Positions 1 through 8,078 of a DNA stretch of 64,000 nt are shown here, one piece after another (positions within the stretch are counted from its first letter, which is position 1; every line of letters starts with the position of its first letter). Under the pieces are notes generated by a model. It searched no databases and was not told the origin of the DNA. It worked only from the letters and a program-made list of their open reading frames with translations. Origin of the DNA: Streptomyces sp. SID8352 (lineage in GTDB: Bacteria > Actinomycetota > Actinomycetes > Streptomycetales > Streptomycetaceae); contig NZ_WWGX01000115.1 of assembly GCF_009862265.1 (NCBI RefSeq), positions 70,331 through 134,330 of the forward strand, read 5' to 3'. The position numbers and the translations under genes are program-made.

Positions 1-228
1 GCGGCCGTCGAAGCGGATGGTGCCGGAGGCGACCGGGGCCAGGCCCAGGATCGCCTTGCCCAGCGTCGACTTGCCCGATCCGCTCTCCCCGACGAGTCCG
101 ACGCACTCGCCGGCGCCGATGGTCATCGAGACACCCTTGAGCGCGCGGAACACGGTGCGACCGCGGCGGTAGTCGATGACGAGGTCCTCGACCTCCAGCA
201 GCGGGCTGTCCTTGGTGTCCGTGCTCAC
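1..228 (-). CDS. Oligopeptide ABC transporter ATP-binding protein, DppF/OppF-like (3' part outside window)
   Basis: Only the first 76 codons are in the window; the gene runs off the left edge. The visible part has an N-terminal beta-strand region and a complete Walker A motif, GESGSGKST, as in the second ATPase of Dpp/Opp importers. The start is GTG at 228 and overlaps the stop of the upstream permease-ATPase gene (GTGA), so the two are probably translationally coupled. It would supply ATP hydrolysis for the importer encoded by the three preceding minus-strand genes. The call as the F-type subunit rests on gene order, because the signature motif and Walker B are not visible. Confidence 0.88.
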   Translation of the reverse strand, partial: MSTDTKDSPLLEVEDLVIDYRRGRTVFRALKGVSMTIGAGECVGLVGESGSGKSTLGKAILGLAPVASGTIRFDGR

Positions 229-2057
229 GTGTGCACCGTCCGTCCGGCCGTGTTCCACGCCGCGTCCAGGTCGTCGCGGCTTTCGGTGTCGTCCTGCGAG
301 GCCCTGATCAGCTCCGCGGTGTAGGGGTCGCCGGGCTGGGCGAAGATCCGCTCGACCGGTCCCGTCTCGATGACGCGGCCGTCCCGCATCACCGCGACCC
401 GGTCGCAGATGTCGGCGACCACGCCGAAGTTGTGGGTGACGATGACGAGGGCCATCCCGTACTCCTGCTGGAGTTCGCGCAGCAGCTCCAGGACCTCGGC
501 CTGGACGGTGACGTCGAGGGCGGTGGTCGGCTCGTCGGCGACGAGGAGCTGGGGCTTGCCCGCGACGGCGCCGGCGATGAGGACGCGCTGCGCCATGCCG
601 CCGGAGACCTGGTGCGGGTAGGAGGCCATGACGCGCTCGGGGTCGGTGATGCCCACCCGAACGAGGATGTCGTGCGCCCGCTGCCTGGCCTGACCCTTCG
701 TCAGTTTGTGCACGGAGCGCAGGGGTTCGACGAGCTGGTGCCCGATGGTGTAGCAGGGGTCGAGGTTGCTCATCGGCTCCTGGGGGACGTAGCCGATCCG
801 GGTGCCGAGCAGCGCGTGGCGCTTGGCCCGGGGCAGCGAGCCGACCTCCTGGCCGCCGATCCAGATGCCGTCGCAGGTCGCGCCGCCGTTGACGGGGAGC
901 AGGTCCAGGGCGGAGAACACGGTCTGCGACTTGCCCGATCCGGACTCGCCGACGATGCCGAGGACCTCGCCGGGGGCGACATCCAGGCTGACCCCGCGGA
1001 CCACCGGCTTGTCGCCGTGCGGGGTGCGGTAGGTGACGCGGAGGTTCTCGACGCGCAGGGCGCTGTCACCGGCGGCGTGCACCAGCTCGCCGGTGGCGGC
1101 GGGCGCCTCGGCTGCGGTGCTCCCGTCGGACGCGCCGTCAACCTGCTTCGCGGCGGCCGGGGCGGCGGAGCGGCGGCGGGGGCGCACCGGCTCGGTGCGC
1201 ACACTGACCAGGTCGGCGAGGGTCGACCCCATGAAGGCGAGGGCGGCGATGGTCAGACCCAGGGCGGCGGAGGGCCACAGCAGGATGAGCGGGTGGGTGC
1301 CCATGGTGCGGAAGCCGTCGTTCATCATCTGGCCCCAGTCGGGGGTCGACGCGGTGCCCACCCCGAGGAACTGGAGACCGGTCTGCATGCCCATCGCGAC
1401 GCCCGCGGTGAGCGCCGACTGGATGATCACCGGCGCCTGGACGGCCCGCAGCATGTGCGCGCGCAGGATCTTGACGTGGGTGAGTCCGGCGACCCGGGCG
1501 GCGTCGACATAGGGCTCCTTGCGCACGGCGAGGGCCTTGGAGCGCGAGATGCGGTAGTAGCCGGGGGCCATGAAGGCGCCGACGGTCACCATCAGCACCG
1601 TGAAGTCGGCACCGGTGCCGGCCGCCACGATCAGCAGGACGATCATTCCGGGCACGGACTGGAGCCCGTCGCTGATCCACGAGCAGATCCGGTCGGTGAC
1701 ACCGCCGAAGTACCCGGCGGCCACGCCGGAGGGGACACCGAGCCCGATGCCCACGAGACAGGCGATGGCGGCCCCGTAGACGGTGGTGCGGGCGCCGTAG
1801 AGCAGGCGGCTGAAGATGTCGCGCCCGGCCGAGTCGCCGCCCATCAGGTGCTCGGAGCTGGGTCCGGCCTGGGTGAGGGAGTAGTCGACGAGGTTGGGGT
1901 CGTGCGGGGCCAGCAGCGGGGCGAGGAGTCCGACCAGGACGACGGCGAGGAAGACCACCAGCGCCGCGACGCCGAGCGGGCGGCGCAGATAGCGGGACCA
2001 GAGGCGTCGCTGGGAGCGGACGGGGTCGCCGGGTGCGGGGATCACGGCATCGGTCAT
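225..2057 (-). CDS. Fused oligopeptide ABC transporter permease/ATP-binding protein (DppC-DppD fusion)
   Basis: One 610-residue protein carries two subunits that are usually separate. Residues 1-290 form a DppC-type permease: an N-terminal segment, then a BPD_transp_1 domain with several membrane helices. A linker rich in Ala and Pro follows at about 290-330. Residues 335-590 form an ATPase with Walker A GESGSGKSQT, signature SGGMAQR and Walker B LLVADEPTTALD. The ATG start overlaps the stop of the DppB-like gene by four bases, and the stop overlaps the next ATPase start. Such fusions occur in actinobacterial Opp systems. It is an inner-membrane importer for peptides or peptide-sized substrates; the substrate cannot be read from sequence. 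Confidence 0.92.
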   Translation of the reverse strand: MTDAVIPAPGDPVRSQRRLWSRYLRRPLGVAALVVFLAVVLVGLLAPLLAPHDPNLVDYSLTQAGPSSEHLMGGDSAGRDIFSRLLYGARTTVYGAAIACLVGIGLGVPSGVAAGYFGGVTDRICSWISDGLQSVPGMIVLLIVAAGTGADFTVLMVTVGAFMAPGYYRISRSKALAVRKEPYVDAARVAGLTHVKILRAHMLRAVQAPVIIQSALTAGVAMGMQTGLQFLGVGTASTPDWGQMMNDGFRTMGTHPLILLWPSAALGLTIAALAFMGSTLADLVSVRTEPVRPRRRSAAPAAAKQVDGASDGSTAAEAPAATGELVHAAGDSALRVENLRVTYRTPHGDKPVVRGVSLDVAPGEVLGIVGESGSGKSQTVFSALDLLPVNGGATCDGIWIGGQEVGSLPRAKRHALLGTRIGYVPQEPMSNLDPCYTIGHQLVEPLRSVHKLTKGQARQRAHDILVRVGITDPERVMASYPHQVSGGMAQRVLIAGAVAGKPQLLVADEPTTALDVTVQAEVLELLRELQQEYGMALVIVTHNFGVVADICDRVAVMRDGRVIETGPVERIFAQPGDPYTAELIRASQDDTESRDDLDAAWNTAGRTVHT

Positions 2058-2995
2058 TGCTCGCGCACCTTCGGGTTGATCCAGCCGAGCACGAGGTCGA
2101 GCAGGAAGTTGATGAGGACGACGAAGACGACGGTGACGGCGGTCAGCCCCAGCAGGATGGGGATGTCACCGATCTGGGAGGCCGACTGGGTGAGGCTGCC
2201 GATGCCCGGGAGGTTGAAGATGATCTCCACGACGATGGCGCCGCCGAGCAGGCCGACGAACATCACGGCGAGCACGGTCAGGGCGGCGGGCGAGGCGTTG
2301 CGCAGCACGTGCAGGGTCACCCGGCGGGAGGACAGGCCGCGGGCCCGGAGGGTGCGGACGAAGTCCTGGTTGGTGACCTCCAGGAAGCCGTTGCGGAGCT
2401 GTTCGGCGATCATCACGATCGCACCGAGCGCCAGGGCGACCGCGGGCAGGGTGATGGAGCTGAGCCATCCCGAGCCGGAGTGGGTCAGGGGCACGTAGCC
2501 CACCGCGGGGAACCACTTGAGCCGCACCGCGAACGTCATGACCAGCACGAGGCTGACCCAGAAGCCGGGCAGGGCGAACAGGACCACGGAGGCGAGCTTC
2601 AGCACGCGGGCCAGCAAACCGCCCGGACGCAGACCGGTGGCGACGCCGACGGCGATCCCGACGACGGCCGCGAGGAGGGTGGCGGCCACCACGATCGACA
2701 GGGTGACCGGGACCCGCAGCGCGATCTGGTCGGAGACGGGCTGGAAGTTGCGCCACGAGGTGCCGAAGTCACCGCGTACCGCGTGGGAGAACCAGTCCCA
2801 GAACTGTACGAGCAGGGGCCGGTCCAGTCCGAGCCGTTCGTGCAGGGCCGTCCGCTGCGCGGGGGTGGCGTTGTTGCCGAGCAGGCCGGCGGTGGGGTCG
2901 CCGATGGCCAGGTGCGCCAGGAAGAAGGTGGCGGAGGTGACGACGAGCAGGAGGGCTAGTCCTGACAGCAGTCGCCGGATCGTGAATCTGATCAT
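2054..2995 (-). CDS. Oligopeptide ABC transporter permease, DppB/OppB-like
   Basis: A 313-residue membrane protein of normal DppB length. It begins MIRFTIRRLLSGLALLL, the typical first helix of this family, followed by a periplasmic-type loop with GDPTAGLLGNNATP. A conserved permease core ends in several hydrophobic helices, and the EAA-like cytoplasmic loop sits around RTLRARGLSSRRV. It lies 60 bp downstream of the solute-binding lipoprotein and overlaps the fused permease-ATPase gene by four bases. The four genes therefore form one minus-strand operon in the usual order: binding protein, B, C-D, F. Confidence 0.93.
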   Translation of the reverse strand: MIRFTIRRLLSGLALLLVVTSATFFLAHLAIGDPTAGLLGNNATPAQRTALHERLGLDRPLLVQFWDWFSHAVRGDFGTSWRNFQPVSDQIALRVPVTLSIVVAATLLAAVVGIAVGVATGLRPGGLLARVLKLASVVLFALPGFWVSLVLVMTFAVRLKWFPAVGYVPLTHSGSGWLSSITLPAVALALGAIVMIAEQLRNGFLEVTNQDFVRTLRARGLSSRRVTLHVLRNASPAALTVLAVMFVGLLGGAIVVEIIFNLPGIGSLTQSASQIGDIPILLGLTAVTVVFVVLINFLLDLVLGWINPKVREQ

Positions 2996-3055
2996 GTAGG
3001 GGCCCCTCTGGGGGCGGGGCCGCCCGTCGCAAGGGCGGCCCCACCGGTACGGGTA

Positions 3056-4567
3056 TTAGCCGCGCTGGACGAATCGCAGGGTCGGGAACATCATCCCGGT
3101 GATCGGGGTCACCGTGATGTCCTTGGTGCTGAAGTAGGTGTTGTTCGCCTGGTACCACACGTCCTGCCAGGCCTGGTCGGTGATTTCCTCGTTGAGGTCA
3201 CGGATCAGGGGCACCTGCGCGTCACCGGTCGTCGCCTCGATCTTCCCGACCAGCTTGTCGACCTCGGGGAAGTCCTTGACCGACGGGTTCGGGTTGAACC
3301 ACTGCTGGGAGGTGATCCGGCCGTCCACCGAGGCCGCCGGGTTGGAGTCAAGGGCGAGGACCGCGACGAACATGGGGTAGGTGGCCGCGTTCTTCTGGTA
3401 GTCGGCGGGCGACATGTTCTTCCAGGTGACCTTGATGCCGAGCTTGCCCAGGGTCTGCTGGACGGACGGCTGCCACGGCTGGAAGATCGACGACATCGGC
3501 AGGGTGACCTTGAAGCCGTCGGCGTAGCCGGCCTCGGCCATGAGCTTCTTCGCCTTGTCCATGTCGAAGGCGTAGCGGTCGTTGAGCGACTCGTCGTAGG
3601 CCGCGCGTCCGGCCGGGAACACCTGGTTGGTGGCGACACCCGCGCCCTGACCGACGGACTTCAGCATGGCGGCGCCGTCGAAGGCGTGGTTGATGGCCCG
3701 CCGCACCCGGACGTCACCGAGGGGCTTGAGCTCCTTGCCGGTGCGGTCGGTGAACTGGATGCCCACCCAGGTGGCGACGTCGGAGGCGACGTTCCAGCCG
3801 TTCTCCTTGGCCCGGGGGATGTCGGCGGCGTTGGCGTAGGCGATGTCGAGCTGGCCGGAGAGCATGGCGTTGAAGCTCGCGGTCGGGTCGGGGATGGGCA
3901 GCACGCTCACCGAGCCGAAGGGGAAGGTCTTGTCGTCCCAGTGCCCGGACTGCTTGGTGAAGACGTACTCGGAGCCGGGGGTCGAGCGGCCGGTGTCGAA
4001 GGTGTACGGGCCGGAGCCGACGGGGGCCTTGGCGAGCGAGTCGGCCTCGATGGCGGCCGGGGAGGCCATCCAGCTGCGGCCGAGCCCCATGTAGTAGAGG
4101 AGCGCGTCGTCCTTCTTCTTGAGGTTGAGGGCGATGGTGCCCTCGTCGACCTTCTTGAAGCCGGAGACGTTGGCGTAGGTCTGTCCGGAACGGACGCCCG
4201 CCTTCAGGTGCTCGAGGTTGCTCAGCGCGGCCTCGGCGTCGAAGGGCTTCCCGTCGCTGAACTTCACACCGCTGCGCAGCTTCATGGTGAGGGTCAGGCG
4301 GTCCGAGGAGTACGTCCACGATGTGGCGAGCCCGGGGACGGGGTTCGAGTCCTTGTCCAGGGAGACCAGCGGGTCGTACACGGCCGACAGGTACGGTCCG
4401 TCGAAACCGATGTCGGCCTGCGCCGGGTCCCAGGACGTCACGTCGAGCAGCGTCCCGATCTTGATATCGTTCTTGGCGCCGCCACTGGAGGTGTCGGCGG
4501 TGTTGGTACACGCGGCCATCGCGAACGCGGCGACCGCGACAAGTGTGGCTCTCCAGATTCTCTTCAT
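3056..4567 (-). CDS. Solute-binding lipoprotein of oligopeptide ABC importer (SBP family 5)
   Basis: A 503-residue extracytoplasmic binding protein. The start is ATG at 4567, preceded by a GAGAGAAG ribosome-binding site. It opens with MKRIWRATLVAVAAFAMAAC, a lipoprotein signal peptide with lipobox AMAAC. The mature part has SBP_bac_5 features: an early IKIGTLLDVTSWDPAQ segment, LATSWTYSSDRLTLTMKLRSG and DVRVRRAINHAF. It captures the substrate for the downstream permease and ATPases. Its placement in a catabolic island suggests it does not serve ordinary peptides, but that is inference. The open frame continues upstream of 4567 without any homology, so the longer form is unlikely. Confidence 0.93.
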   Translation of the reverse strand: MKRIWRATLVAVAAFAMAACTNTADTSSGGAKNDIKIGTLLDVTSWDPAQADIGFDGPYLSAVYDPLVSLDKDSNPVPGLATSWTYSSDRLTLTMKLRSGVKFSDGKPFDAEAALSNLEHLKAGVRSGQTYANVSGFKKVDEGTIALNLKKKDDALLYYMGLGRSWMASPAAIEADSLAKAPVGSGPYTFDTGRSTPGSEYVFTKQSGHWDDKTFPFGSVSVLPIPDPTASFNAMLSGQLDIAYANAADIPRAKENGWNVASDVATWVGIQFTDRTGKELKPLGDVRVRRAINHAFDGAAMLKSVGQGAGVATNQVFPAGRAAYDESLNDRYAFDMDKAKKLMAEAGYADGFKVTLPMSSIFQPWQPSVQQTLGKLGIKVTWKNMSPADYQKNAATYPMFVAVLALDSNPAASVDGRITSQQWFNPNPSVKDFPEVDKLVGKIEATTGDAQVPLIRDLNEEITDQAWQDVWYQANNTYFSTKDITVTPITGMMFPTLRFVQRG

Positions 4568-4720
4568 GGAATCTTCTCTCGGGTGTAAGAGGGTGCGCTG
4601 GTGCCAGATCGATCCGGGAGAGGGATACCGCCCGACCTCTCGCCGTCGCAGCGCTCGGCCCACAGATTGAGAGTGGGTGCGCGGAGGAGTTCTCCTGTCC
4701 GCCACCTCACATGTCGTGGC

Positions 4721-4752
4721 CGTTAGTCTACGGTCGTCGGCGAAAAAGGCAA
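4721..4752 (-). promoter_or_regulatory. Putative promoter/operator of the oligopeptide importer operon
   Basis: Read on the minus strand there is a -35-like TTGCCT (4747-4752), a 16-bp spacer and a -10-like TAGACT (4725-4730). The -10 is embedded in CCGTAGACTAACG (4721-4733). The same 13 bases stand in the same orientation in front of the alcohol dehydrogenase gene at 10869-10881. In the other direction the core GTCTACG resembles the GTATACG half of the palindromes found elsewhere in the island. It could be a promoter, an operator or both. The 5' leader to the ATG would be about 150 bases. Confidence 0.5.
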
Positions 4753-4791
4753 TGGCCCCGCCGCAGCCAATTGGCGAGCGGCGGGGCCATT
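4751..4791. terminator. Bidirectional rho-independent terminator
   Basis: A perfect 14-bp stem (4751-4764 with 4778-4791, left arm AATGGCCCCGCCGC) encloses a 13-base loop. A run of T follows on the plus strand (4790-4794), and on the minus strand GCC and then five T follow. It lies 49 bp past the stop of the minus-strand O-methyltransferase gene and so separates it from the importer operon. Confidence 0.85.
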
Positions 4792-4839
4792 TTTCCCCGG
4801 GCGGGAACCAGGGTGTGAAACGGGTGTCCCGGAGGTGCC

Positions 4840-5829
4840 TCAGACGGCCTCGGCGACCACCACACGGGGGCTTCCGGGCAGGGCCAGCACCTCGCGACGG
4901 CGCCATCCGGACGCCTCCAGCCAGGCCGTGACCTCGGACTCCGGGTAGACGACCGTGCCGTCGATGACGAAGTACTCGCCGGCGTGGAGGGCGTCGATCG
5001 GGCGCTGGCGCTCGTCGTCGTCCAGCAGGAAGTCCAGCAGCAGCAGCGTCGCCCCGGGGCGCGCCGCGGCGCGCGCACGGGTGAGGATGGCGCGGTTCTG
5101 CTCGGCGTCGAAGCGGTGGATCACGTGGTTGACCATGACCAGGTCGTGCTCGCCGCCCGGGTCCGCGGTGTCGGTCGGGGCGGCGTCGATCACGGCCCGG
5201 TCGGTGAGGCCGGCCGCGGCGAGCGCCTCGGCTATCGACTCCGAGGAGGCCGGGTCGAAGACGAAGCGCGCGGACAGCTCGGGGTTGGCCCGCAGCGCGC
5301 CGATGGCGAACTCCGGGGAGAGGCCGCCGAGGTCGAGCAGGTCCCGGTAGGGCCCGAAGTCGAAGGAGCGGGCGAGCATCGCGGCGTGCAGCGAGTTGTA
5401 GCGCATGACACCGGCCATGAAGGACTTCCAGCGGCCCTCGTCCATCTTCAGCTCACCGGGCTCGGTGGTGTCGACGGTGGTGTCGAACTGCAGCCAGTGG
5501 CCGTAGCTGATCTCGTTGAGGAAGGCGAGGAAGGGGTGCAGGTCGAGGTCGCCCGCACCGCTCAGGTGGGCCGCGGCGTCCGGCGCCAGCCGGTAGCGGC
5601 CGTCGGTCCGCTCCAGCAGGCCCAGTCCGTTCATGGCGTCGGCCAGGATGCGCGTCATCTGCTCGCTGAGGCCGGTCTCCGAGGCGAGCTGGGCGACATC
5701 GCGCTCACCGTCGGCCAGGGCCCGGAAGAGGCCGGTGCGCGCGGCGGCGAAGAGCTGCTTGGCGCCCATGTAGCCGATGGCGATGTCGACGATGCGCTCG
5801 GGCGTGGCGGGCGTGCCGGGTGCGGTCAT
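4840..5829 (-). CDS. SAM-dependent O-methyltransferase (dimerising small-molecule type)
   Basis: A 329-residue protein with an N-terminal winged-helix dimerisation domain (about 5-90), then a Rossmann methyltransferase fold containing LLDLGGLSPEFAIG and the late core ATLLLLDFLLDDD. It would methylate a hydroxyl on a small aromatic substrate. The chosen start is ATG at 5829 with AGGAG seven bases upstream. An alternative is GTG at 5994, which overlaps the stop of the aldo/keto reductase gene (GTGA) and adds about 55 Ala/Pro-rich residues with three 9-residue repeats. The SAM motif reads DLGGLS, not the usual DxGGGxG. A methyltransferase is unusual among catabolic genes and may mask or modify an intermediate. 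Confidence 0.85.
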   Translation of the reverse strand: MTAPGTPATPERIVDIAIGYMGAKQLFAAARTGLFRALADGERDVAQLASETGLSEQMTRILADAMNGLGLLERTDGRYRLAPDAAAHLSGAGDLDLHPFLAFLNEISYGHWLQFDTTVDTTEPGELKMDEGRWKSFMAGVMRYNSLHAAMLARSFDFGPYRDLLDLGGLSPEFAIGALRANPELSARFVFDPASSESIAEALAAAGLTDRAVIDAAPTDTADPGGEHDLVMVNHVIHRFDAEQNRAILTRARAAARPGATLLLLDFLLDDDERQRPIDALHAGEYFVIDGTVVYPESEVTAWLEASGWRRREVLALPGSPRVVVAEAV

Positions 5830-5886
5830 GGTGTTCTCCTGAAGGGTGGTCGTACGGGGGTGGGGCGGGGCCTCTGGGGCCCTGGG

Positions 5887-5967
5887 GGCCGGAGGAGCGA
5901 TGGGGGCCCCGGAGGCCGGAGGAGCGGTGGACGCCCCGGGGGCCGGAGGAGCGGTGGGGCGGGCGGG
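5887..5967 (-). repeat. Three 27-bp direct repeats between reductase and methyltransferase
   Basis: GGCCGGAGGAGCG recurs at 5887, 5914 and 5941, exactly 27 bp apart. Because 27 is a multiple of three, the repeats are read as 9-residue Ala/Pro-rich units in the frame of the methyltransferase gene if translation begins at the GTG at 5994. They may be a true N-terminal tail or only an intergenic repeat. Confidence 0.7.
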
Positions 5968-5990
5968 CGCCGTCGGGTCGGGGGCGCCGG

Positions 5991-6959
5991 TCACCAGGTG
6001 CCGTCCGCGGCGACCTCGCGGTCGATCCACAGACCGCTCACCGCCTCACGGAGCGCGTCGGCGCCGATCCGGTCGAGCAGGGCGACGGCCCCGGCGTTGT
6101 CCTCCAGTTGAGCCTGCCGGGAGACGCCGACCAGCACGTTGGCGGTGGCGGGGTTGGCCAGGCAGAAGGCGATGCCCAGGCGGGCGGGGGTGGTGCCGAA
6201 CCCGTCGGCGAGCCTTTGCACCTCGGCGTACGAGTCGGCGATGCGCTCGCGGATACCGCCGACATCGGCGCCGATCTTGCGGTTCGGCCGGAGGTTGCCG
6301 ACGAGCAGGCCGCCCTCGAAGACGTCCGACGCCTGGAGGGCCAGCTCCCCGGAGTCGAACAGGGGGCCGTAGTAGCCACCCTCGGCCATCGACCTGCGCG
6401 CCAGGCCGTACTTGAGCTGTGCGAACGCGGGCGGCACGAGGCCCCGCTCACGGGCGATGTCAATGGCCGCGCGCAGGTCGCGGTACTGCCAGTTGTTCAC
6501 ACCCCAGGTGGTGAACCGGCCCGCCTCGATCTGCTCGGCGACGTCGGTGACGACGCGTTCCACGTCGAGTTCGCCGAAGTAGTCGCCCACGACGACCATG
6601 TCGGCCCGCTCGACGCCGACGCGCTCCAGGGACGTCTCCATCTGCTGGGTGAAGCCGGTGGAGGGGTAGTCCCAGAGCCAGAGTTTGCCGCAGAACTGCC
6701 AGTCGGAGCGGGCGAGCCCGGCCTCCCGCACCGCGCGGCCGAAGATCAGGTCCGTGCGGGCGTTCTCCGCGTGCGGCCCCATGTTGTAGTGCGCGACGTC
6801 GAAGAAGGCGCAGCCGAGCTCCGCGGCCCGCGCGATCAACGACACCGCGTCGTCGAATTCCATCCGGTCCCAGGTGTTCCAGGACCCCAGTGCCAGTACC
6901 GGAACCTCGGGGCCGTCGGGCCCCAAACGGCGGCGGGGAACGGACTGTGCAGTGCTCAA
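5991..6959 (-). CDS. Aldo/keto reductase family protein lacking the usual catalytic His
   Basis: A 322-residue AKR-fold protein. The start is TTG at 6959, chosen because GGGAGG stands six bases upstream and the AKR fold begins at once (PRRRLGPDGPEVPVLALGS). Asp and Tyr are in FFDVAHYN, four residues apart not five, and Lys is in FCGKLW. The position that normally holds the catalytic His (the H of the family motif DLYQIH) reads DMVVVGD, so His is replaced by Gly. C-terminal nucleotide-binding segments are present. It is 54% or so similar by eye to the second reductase at 12338-13300, with the same substitution. It probably binds NADPH, but its chemistry is uncertain. Confidence 0.85.
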   Translation of the reverse strand: MSTAQSVPRRRLGPDGPEVPVLALGSWNTWDRMEFDDAVSLIARAAELGCAFFDVAHYNMGPHAENARTDLIFGRAVREAGLARSDWQFCGKLWLWDYPSTGFTQQMETSLERVGVERADMVVVGDYFGELDVERVVTDVAEQIEAGRFTTWGVNNWQYRDLRAAIDIARERGLVPPAFAQLKYGLARRSMAEGGYYGPLFDSGELALQASDVFEGGLLVGNLRPNRKIGADVGGIRERIADSYAEVQRLADGFGTTPARLGIAFCLANPATANVLVGVSRQAQLEDNAGAVALLDRIGADALREAVSGLWIDREVAADGTW

Positions 6960-6986
6960 AGCGCCTCCCGGAAGCCACGGGTTTTT

Positions 6987-7006
6987 TCGTCTACGCTTGT
7001 ATACTA
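6987..7006. promoter_or_regulatory. Divergent promoter region with two degenerate GntR-type boxes
   Basis: TCGTCTACGC (6987-6996) is directly followed by TTGTATACTA (6997-7006). Each matches TCGTATACGA, the core of the palindromes at 21462, 21550 and 23563, at most positions. TATACT (7000-7005) is a good -10 for the plus-strand SDR gene, and TATAGT on the other strand could serve the aldo/keto reductase. A repressor bound here would block both genes. Confidence 0.55.
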
Positions 7007-7050
7007 TACCGAGACGCCGTGACACAGGTCTCGGCGCGAGGGGAGTGAAA

Positions 7051-7791
7051 ATGCAGCGCACACGCACCGTGCTCGTCACCGGTGGAGCGGGCGGGATCGG
7101 CCGGGGAGTCGCCGCGGCCTTCGCCGAACTGGGCGACACCGTGGTGATCGCGGACCGGGACGCCCAGCGCGTCACGGAGACCGCCCAGGCCCTCGGCGTC
7201 CACGGCCGCACCCTCGACATCACCGACGAGGCCGCGATCACGCGCGAACTGGACTCCGTCCAGGAGGAGTTCGGCCCGGTCGAGGTCCTGGTGAACAACG
7301 CCGGACTGCTCACCGTCCACGGCACCCTGCTGGACCTGCCCGGCGGCGACCTGGACACCATCCTGCGCACCAACGTGCTGGGCACCTTCCTCATGACCCA
7401 GCACACGGCCCGCCGCATGGTCGACGCCGGGGTCGCCGGCGCGATCGTCAACCTCTCCTCGATCGGCGGCCGGCAGCCCACGCCGGGCATGGGCGGCTAC
7501 GAGAGCAGCAAGGCGGCGGTGGACGCGCTGACCCGCTGGTCGGCGATCGAACTGGCCGACAGCGGCATCCGCGTCAACGCCGTCGCCCCCGGCCCCGTGC
7601 TCACCGAGATGATGGCCGTCGGCATGCCGGAGGGCTCGCCGCAGCGCGAGGCGTGGGAGCAGCGCATCCCGCTGCACAAGTTCGCCTCGGTGGAGGACGT
7701 CGCCGCGGCGGCGGTCTTCCTGGCCGGCGACGGCGCGGCACACATCACGGGGACGAGCCTGGCGGTGGACGGGGGGCAACTGCTCACGTAG
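7051..7791 (+). CDS. SDR-family NAD(P)-dependent oxidoreductase
   Basis: A 246-residue classical short-chain dehydrogenase/reductase. It has the cofactor motif TGGAGGIG near residue 12, NNAG near 87, the catalytic Ser in NLSSIGG, and YESSK as the catalytic Tyr/Lys pair near 150. The C-terminal VDGGQLLT is typical. The acidic residue after the second strand (IADRD) suggests NAD. The start is ATG at 7051 with GAGGGGAG upstream. It is divergent from the aldo/keto reductase gene and shares its promoter region. It likely oxidises or reduces an alcohol/ketone intermediate of the island. Confidence 0.93.
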   Translation: MQRTRTVLVTGGAGGIGRGVAAAFAELGDTVVIADRDAQRVTETAQALGVHGRTLDITDEAAITRELDSVQEEFGPVEVLVNNAGLLTVHGTLLDLPGGDLDTILRTNVLGTFLMTQHTARRMVDAGVAGAIVNLSSIGGRQPTPGMGGYESSKAAVDALTRWSAIELADSGIRVNAVAPGPVLTEMMAVGMPEGSPQREAWEQRIPLHKFASVEDVAAAAVFLAGDGAAHITGTSLAVDGGQLLT

Positions 7792-8078
7792 GGGCGGGTT
7801 CCGCGCGCAGGCGTGGAGCGCCTGGAGCACGTGGAACGTGGGGCACGTCGGGAGGCGTTGCCTGCGGATTCGGGCCCGCATCGGTGCGGTCGGCTCTCCT
7901 CGGGGAGCCGACACGGTGCGGGCCTTCGCCTTGCCCCGGGGATGGTGCGAGGGGGCGGATGCAGCGCTCGTCGGCGTCGGAAGGCGCGCTCTTCGGACGG
8001 GCCCGGGGGGAGTGACGCTCAGCGTGCTGGGGCGTCGAGGGGGGCGATGGGGGTCAGTGAGGTTGGGTGAAGTTGGGT

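Noticed and set aside
231..2498. Very long plus-strand frame opposite the importer genes
   Set aside because: Antisense shadow of well-supported permease and ATPase genes; composition is Gly/Val/Asp-rich as expected for the complement of high-GC coding DNA.
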